Part shown: one piece after another, positions 61,903 to 64,000 of the stretch
How the letters are laid out: each line of letters starts with the position of its first letter
Numbering within the stretch: position 1 is the first letter of the stretch
From: UBA1258 sp963643225
GTDB taxonomy: Bacteria; Bacillota; Clostridia; Lachnospirales; Lachnospiraceae
Length of the DNA stretch: 64,000 nt
Assembly: GCA_963643225.1 (NCBI GenBank)
Contig: CAVIIX010000008.1
Coordinates: 1 to 64,000, forward strand
Direction: 5' to 3'
Position numbers and translations under genes: made by a program
The notes under the pieces: generated by a model
Seen by the model: only the letters and a program-made list of their open reading frames with translations
The model's database searches: none
Told to the model about the DNA's origin: nothing

Positions 61903-62451
61903 ATGAAAAAGTTATCTACAAAGCAGATTGTGACCGGGGGTGCCCTGCTTGCAATCATGATAATCAGTATGTTTTTTAAAAACACCTCGGTTTACATTTC
62001 CGGGCCTATCGTTAACACCTGTCTTATAATTGCAACCCTTGCTTTAGGACCGGTTGTGGGCATCATTTTATCCTGCATTGCCCCCATCGCTTCCTTCATC
62101 ATTACAGGCTCACCGGTTGTGGCTGCATGCCCCTATTTAATGATTCCAGCCATTGCCTTTGGCAACATCATCATCTGCGTATGCGCCTACGTATTCTACA
62201 AAAACTTAAAGAAAAAGTGGTCCTTACCCTTAGGGCTTGTAATCGGCTCTGTTGCAAAGGCACTTTTCATGGGAATCGTAATTTCAAAATTCATCCTGGT
62301 GGTGTTCTGCACCTCCCTTCCCCAAAAGGCAATTTCAGTTGCACAAAAAACCTTCTCAATCACACAGTTATTCACCGCTTTAATTGCTTCCGTTGTAGTG
62401 TGCCTTGTGTGGTTAAGCTGTGGTAAATTTTTAGTTAATGAATCAAAATAA
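61903..62451 (+). CDS. ECF transporter S component
   Basis: 182 residues, six membrane helices. N-terminal KQIVTGGALLAIMIISMFFK and the LGPVVGIILSCIAPIASFI segment fit the substrate-binding S subunit of energy-coupling-factor vitamin transporters. The shared EcfA/EcfT energising module is not in this window, as is usual for group II systems. The vitamin cannot be deduced and no riboswitch is seen upstream. AAGGAGA precedes the start. Confidence 0.8.
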   Translation: MKKLSTKQIVTGGALLAIMIISMFFKNTSVYISGPIVNTCLIIATLALGPVVGIILSCIAPIASFIITGSPVVAACPYLMIPAIAFGNIIICVCAYVFYKNLKKKWSLPLGLVIGSVAKALFMGIVISKFILVVFCTSLPQKAISVAQKTFSITQLFTALIASVVVCLVWLSCGKFLVNESK

Positions 62452-62560
62452 TTTTATAAAAGCTAAAGAGCACCCACTGCCTTTAGGCAGTGGGTGCTCT
62501 TTAGCTAGGTGCAAGGCTGCAAGCCAAATACCTCGTAAGGCACTCAGTAATGAGTGCCTT
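62452..62560 (-). repeat. Repeat family A, copy A6 with a 21-bp terminal hairpin
   Basis: Lacks the first third of the element. Shows the CGAGGT stem region and a fully paired hairpin in which AGCTAAAGAGCACCCACTGC... is complementary over 21 bases to its partner around TAAA. The AGCTTTTATAAA tail follows. In minus orientation, 10 bases behind the amylase stop. The outer arms are unlike those of copies A1-A5. Confidence 0.85.
62537..62560. terminator. Bidirectional terminator between ECF-S and amylase genes
   Basis: AAGGCACTCA-GTAA-TGAGTGCCTT is a perfect 10-bp stem followed by TTTCCTTTT on the + side. It replaces the GGCAC/GTGCC hairpin of the full-length repeat with a longer stem. Confidence 0.75.
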
Positions 62561-62570
62561 TTTCCTTTTG

Positions 62571-64000
62571 TTATCTTAATACAACGCTTGACTGTGTTGG
62601 AATTGTAAGCCTTGTGCCTTCAAGAATAGCCTCTGGATTGTTAAAGCCGATGCAGGCATTTATTTTAGTAAGCTCTAAATCGGTGACCGAGGATAAATCA
62701 ACTGTTTTGTCGGAGCTTGTAGTGTTGTGGATGACAGCACAGTAGGAATTTCCCAATGTTGTCAAAAAGCCTCCGACTTTTGTGTCTGTAAATTCAAGGG
62801 CTTTGTAATCTCCTAAATAGATTTCCGGATTTGCCTTTCTTATCATAATAAGCTTTTTATAATAATTTAAAATGCTGTTTTCATCCCCGATCTGATCAGT
62901 GACGTAACCGTTTGTCTGATGCTTTTCATCGTAGTTGGCACCATCTGGGCTCTCAACGGTATCACCATCTCCCCAGCGCATTGCAAGACGACGGTTTGCA
63001 TCGGTTGATTCAGACCCACGCGACCCCTTCATGCCGATTTCCTCGCCGTAATAAATAAAGGGAGAGCCGGGGCCAAGTATATAAAGATTAGCCGCAACCT
63101 GTGCAAAGCCTGTGGATACCTGCATATAGCCGGCTGCTCTGTCCATATCGTGATTGGCAATAAAAGGCATAATCATGGCATACTCATTTATACCTGTGAT
63201 TTTATTAATATAAGCTTCAACATAGGAAGTGTATGTGTTTACATCACCCTTTCTTGCAGTTTCTGCAATCTTACCATCACTTTGTGCCAGTGTAAAATTA
63301 AAGCAGTTAAGAGCGTCTTCATATTTATAAATCACGGAATCCGAATCCCAGACTTCTGCAACAGTGTAAATATCAGGATTAATTGCCTTTAATTCATCCA
63401 TGTACCAGTTCCAGAATTCTACGTTCTTATCATGCTCGCCGTAATAAATATATTTTGCCGCGTCAAATCTGAAACCATCTACTCCAATAGAGGATAAATA
63501 ATAATCGGCTACTGCCACTATTTCTTCTTTTACAATTTCATTATCATAATTAAGCTCGGGCATGTCTGAAGAAAAATTACATTCATAATAATCTTCAGAG
63601 CCTGAAATCTTTTTAAAGGTGTGGTCTGACACCGGTGTATCAGTCCAGGAATAAAAATCATAGGCAGGTGACTTGGTATTGCCATCCTTATGTGCCTGAC
63701 AGAATTCTTTAAACCATGGATTCTGTGAGCTTGAATGATTGATAACTAAATCTAAAATTATCTTTATGTTTCTTTCGTGGCACAATTTAACAAGTTCCTT
63801 TAAATCCTCCATTGTACCAAAGCTTTCATCGATCGCATAATAATCTGCTACGTCATATTTATGATAGGAAGGTGATGAAAAGATAGGGGATAACCAAATG
63901 CCTTCCACGCCAAGGCTTTCTCCGGAATCAGGGTTTCCGTCATTTAAATAATCCAGGCGGTTTATGATACCCCTTAAATCTCCAACGCCGTCTCCGTCAG
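62571..64000 (-). CDS. GH13 alpha-amylase family enzyme (5' end beyond window)
   Basis: At least 476 residues; the frame is open through the right edge, so the true start lies outside. Upstream residues DGDGVGDLRGIINRLDYL are the usual calcium-site opening of the barrel. Catalytic residues: nucleophile Asp in VDGFRFDAAKY, acid/base Glu in VAEVWDSD, third Asp in IANHDMDRAAG; LVINHSSSQNPWF supplies substrate-binding His. It hydrolyses alpha-1,4 (or 1,6) glucan bonds. A signal peptide cannot be judged. The stop is followed by repeat A6. Confidence 0.93.
   Translation of the reverse strand, partial: DGDGVGDLRGIINRLDYLNDGNPDSGESLGVEGIWLSPIFSSPSYHKYDVADYYAIDESFGTMEDLKELVKLCHERNIKIILDLVINHSSSQNPWFKEFCQAHKDGNTKSPAYDFYSWTDTPVSDHTFKKISGSEDYYECNFSSDMPELNYDNEIVKEEIVAVADYYLSSIGVDGFRFDAAKYIYYGEHDKNVEFWNWYMDELKAINPDIYTVAEVWDSDSVIYKYEDALNCFNFTLAQSDGKIAETARKGDVNTYTSYVEAYINKITGINEYAMIMPFIANHDMDRAAGYMQVSTGFAQVAANLYILGPGSPFIYYGEEIGMKGSRGSESTDANRRLAMRWGDGDTVESPDGANYDEKHQTNGYVTDQIGDENSILNYYKKLIMIRKANPEIYLGDYKALEFTDTKVGGFLTTLGNSYCAVIHNTTSSDKTVDLSSVTDLELTKINACIGFNNPEAILEGTRLTIPTQSSVVLR

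Overview
The window looks like a chromosome segment of a Gram-positive anaerobe of the Clostridia, most likely a Lachnospiraceae member. The evidence is moderate to low GC, a PPi-dependent phosphofructokinase, the DUF4364 and DUF4250 families, a perfect CIRCE operator ahead of clpB, LytS/YesN-type sugar sensing and many polysaccharide enzymes. The genus cannot be fixed from sequence alone. No rRNA, tRNA, CRISPR array or intact transposase was seen.

Layout. 1-3.3 kb is accessory: the C-terminal end of a probable polymorphic toxin with an overlapping candidate immunity gene, a DUF4417 gene, a GNAT acetyltransferase and several decayed gene scraps. 3.3-6.1 kb is a secreted surface protein whose tail looks frameshifted. 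6.2-12.3 kb holds a GH36 alpha-galactosidase and two large GT2 proteins. 12.5-20.6 kb holds pfp, a hypB remnant, a GltS-like carrier overlapping an acyltransferase, a hybrid histidine kinase and a putative heavy-metal exporter. 20.6-26.2 kb is the prfA-prmC-yqhQ-rpmE block plus a PAP2 phosphatase and rho. 26.4-31 kb holds DUF4364, an alkaline-phosphatase-superfamily enzyme, rarA and an MFS carrier. 31-38.8 kb has clpB with an overlapping DUF4250 gene, then a proB-proA-proC-GH31 run. 39-44.9 kb has thioredoxin, an ArsR/HMA/P-type ATPase metal operon, an orphan prepilin peptidase, a DUF5662 gene and a CPBP protease. 44.9-52.4 kb is an AI-2E-type permease followed by engB, lon, clpX, clpP and tig. 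52.5-61.8 kb is a sugar ABC transporter (ChvE/MmsA/MmsB type) beside a membrane-anchored binding protein, LytS-like kinase, YesN-like regulator and a second binding lipoprotein. 61.9-64 kb has an ECF S component and the 3' part of a GH13 amylase.

Two families of structured intergenic repeats recur through the window and are the clearest signal not explained by gene annotation. Family A (about 145 bp when complete) ends in a hairpin whose outer arms differ between copies yet stay complementary, followed by a conserved AGCTTTTATAAA tail. Most copies sit just after a stop codon in the same orientation as that gene. Family B shares an 18-base core in three copies and also follows stop codons. Both may be mobile terminator or 3' UTR elements.

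Functionally, the right end reads as a carbohydrate-sensing and uptake module. An extracellular sugar is probably detected by the anchored binding protein and LytS, passed to YesN, and taken up by the ABC transporter, while GH13, GH31 and GH36 enzymes release monosaccharides. The tig-clpP-clpX-lon block and HrcA-controlled clpB form the proteostasis core.
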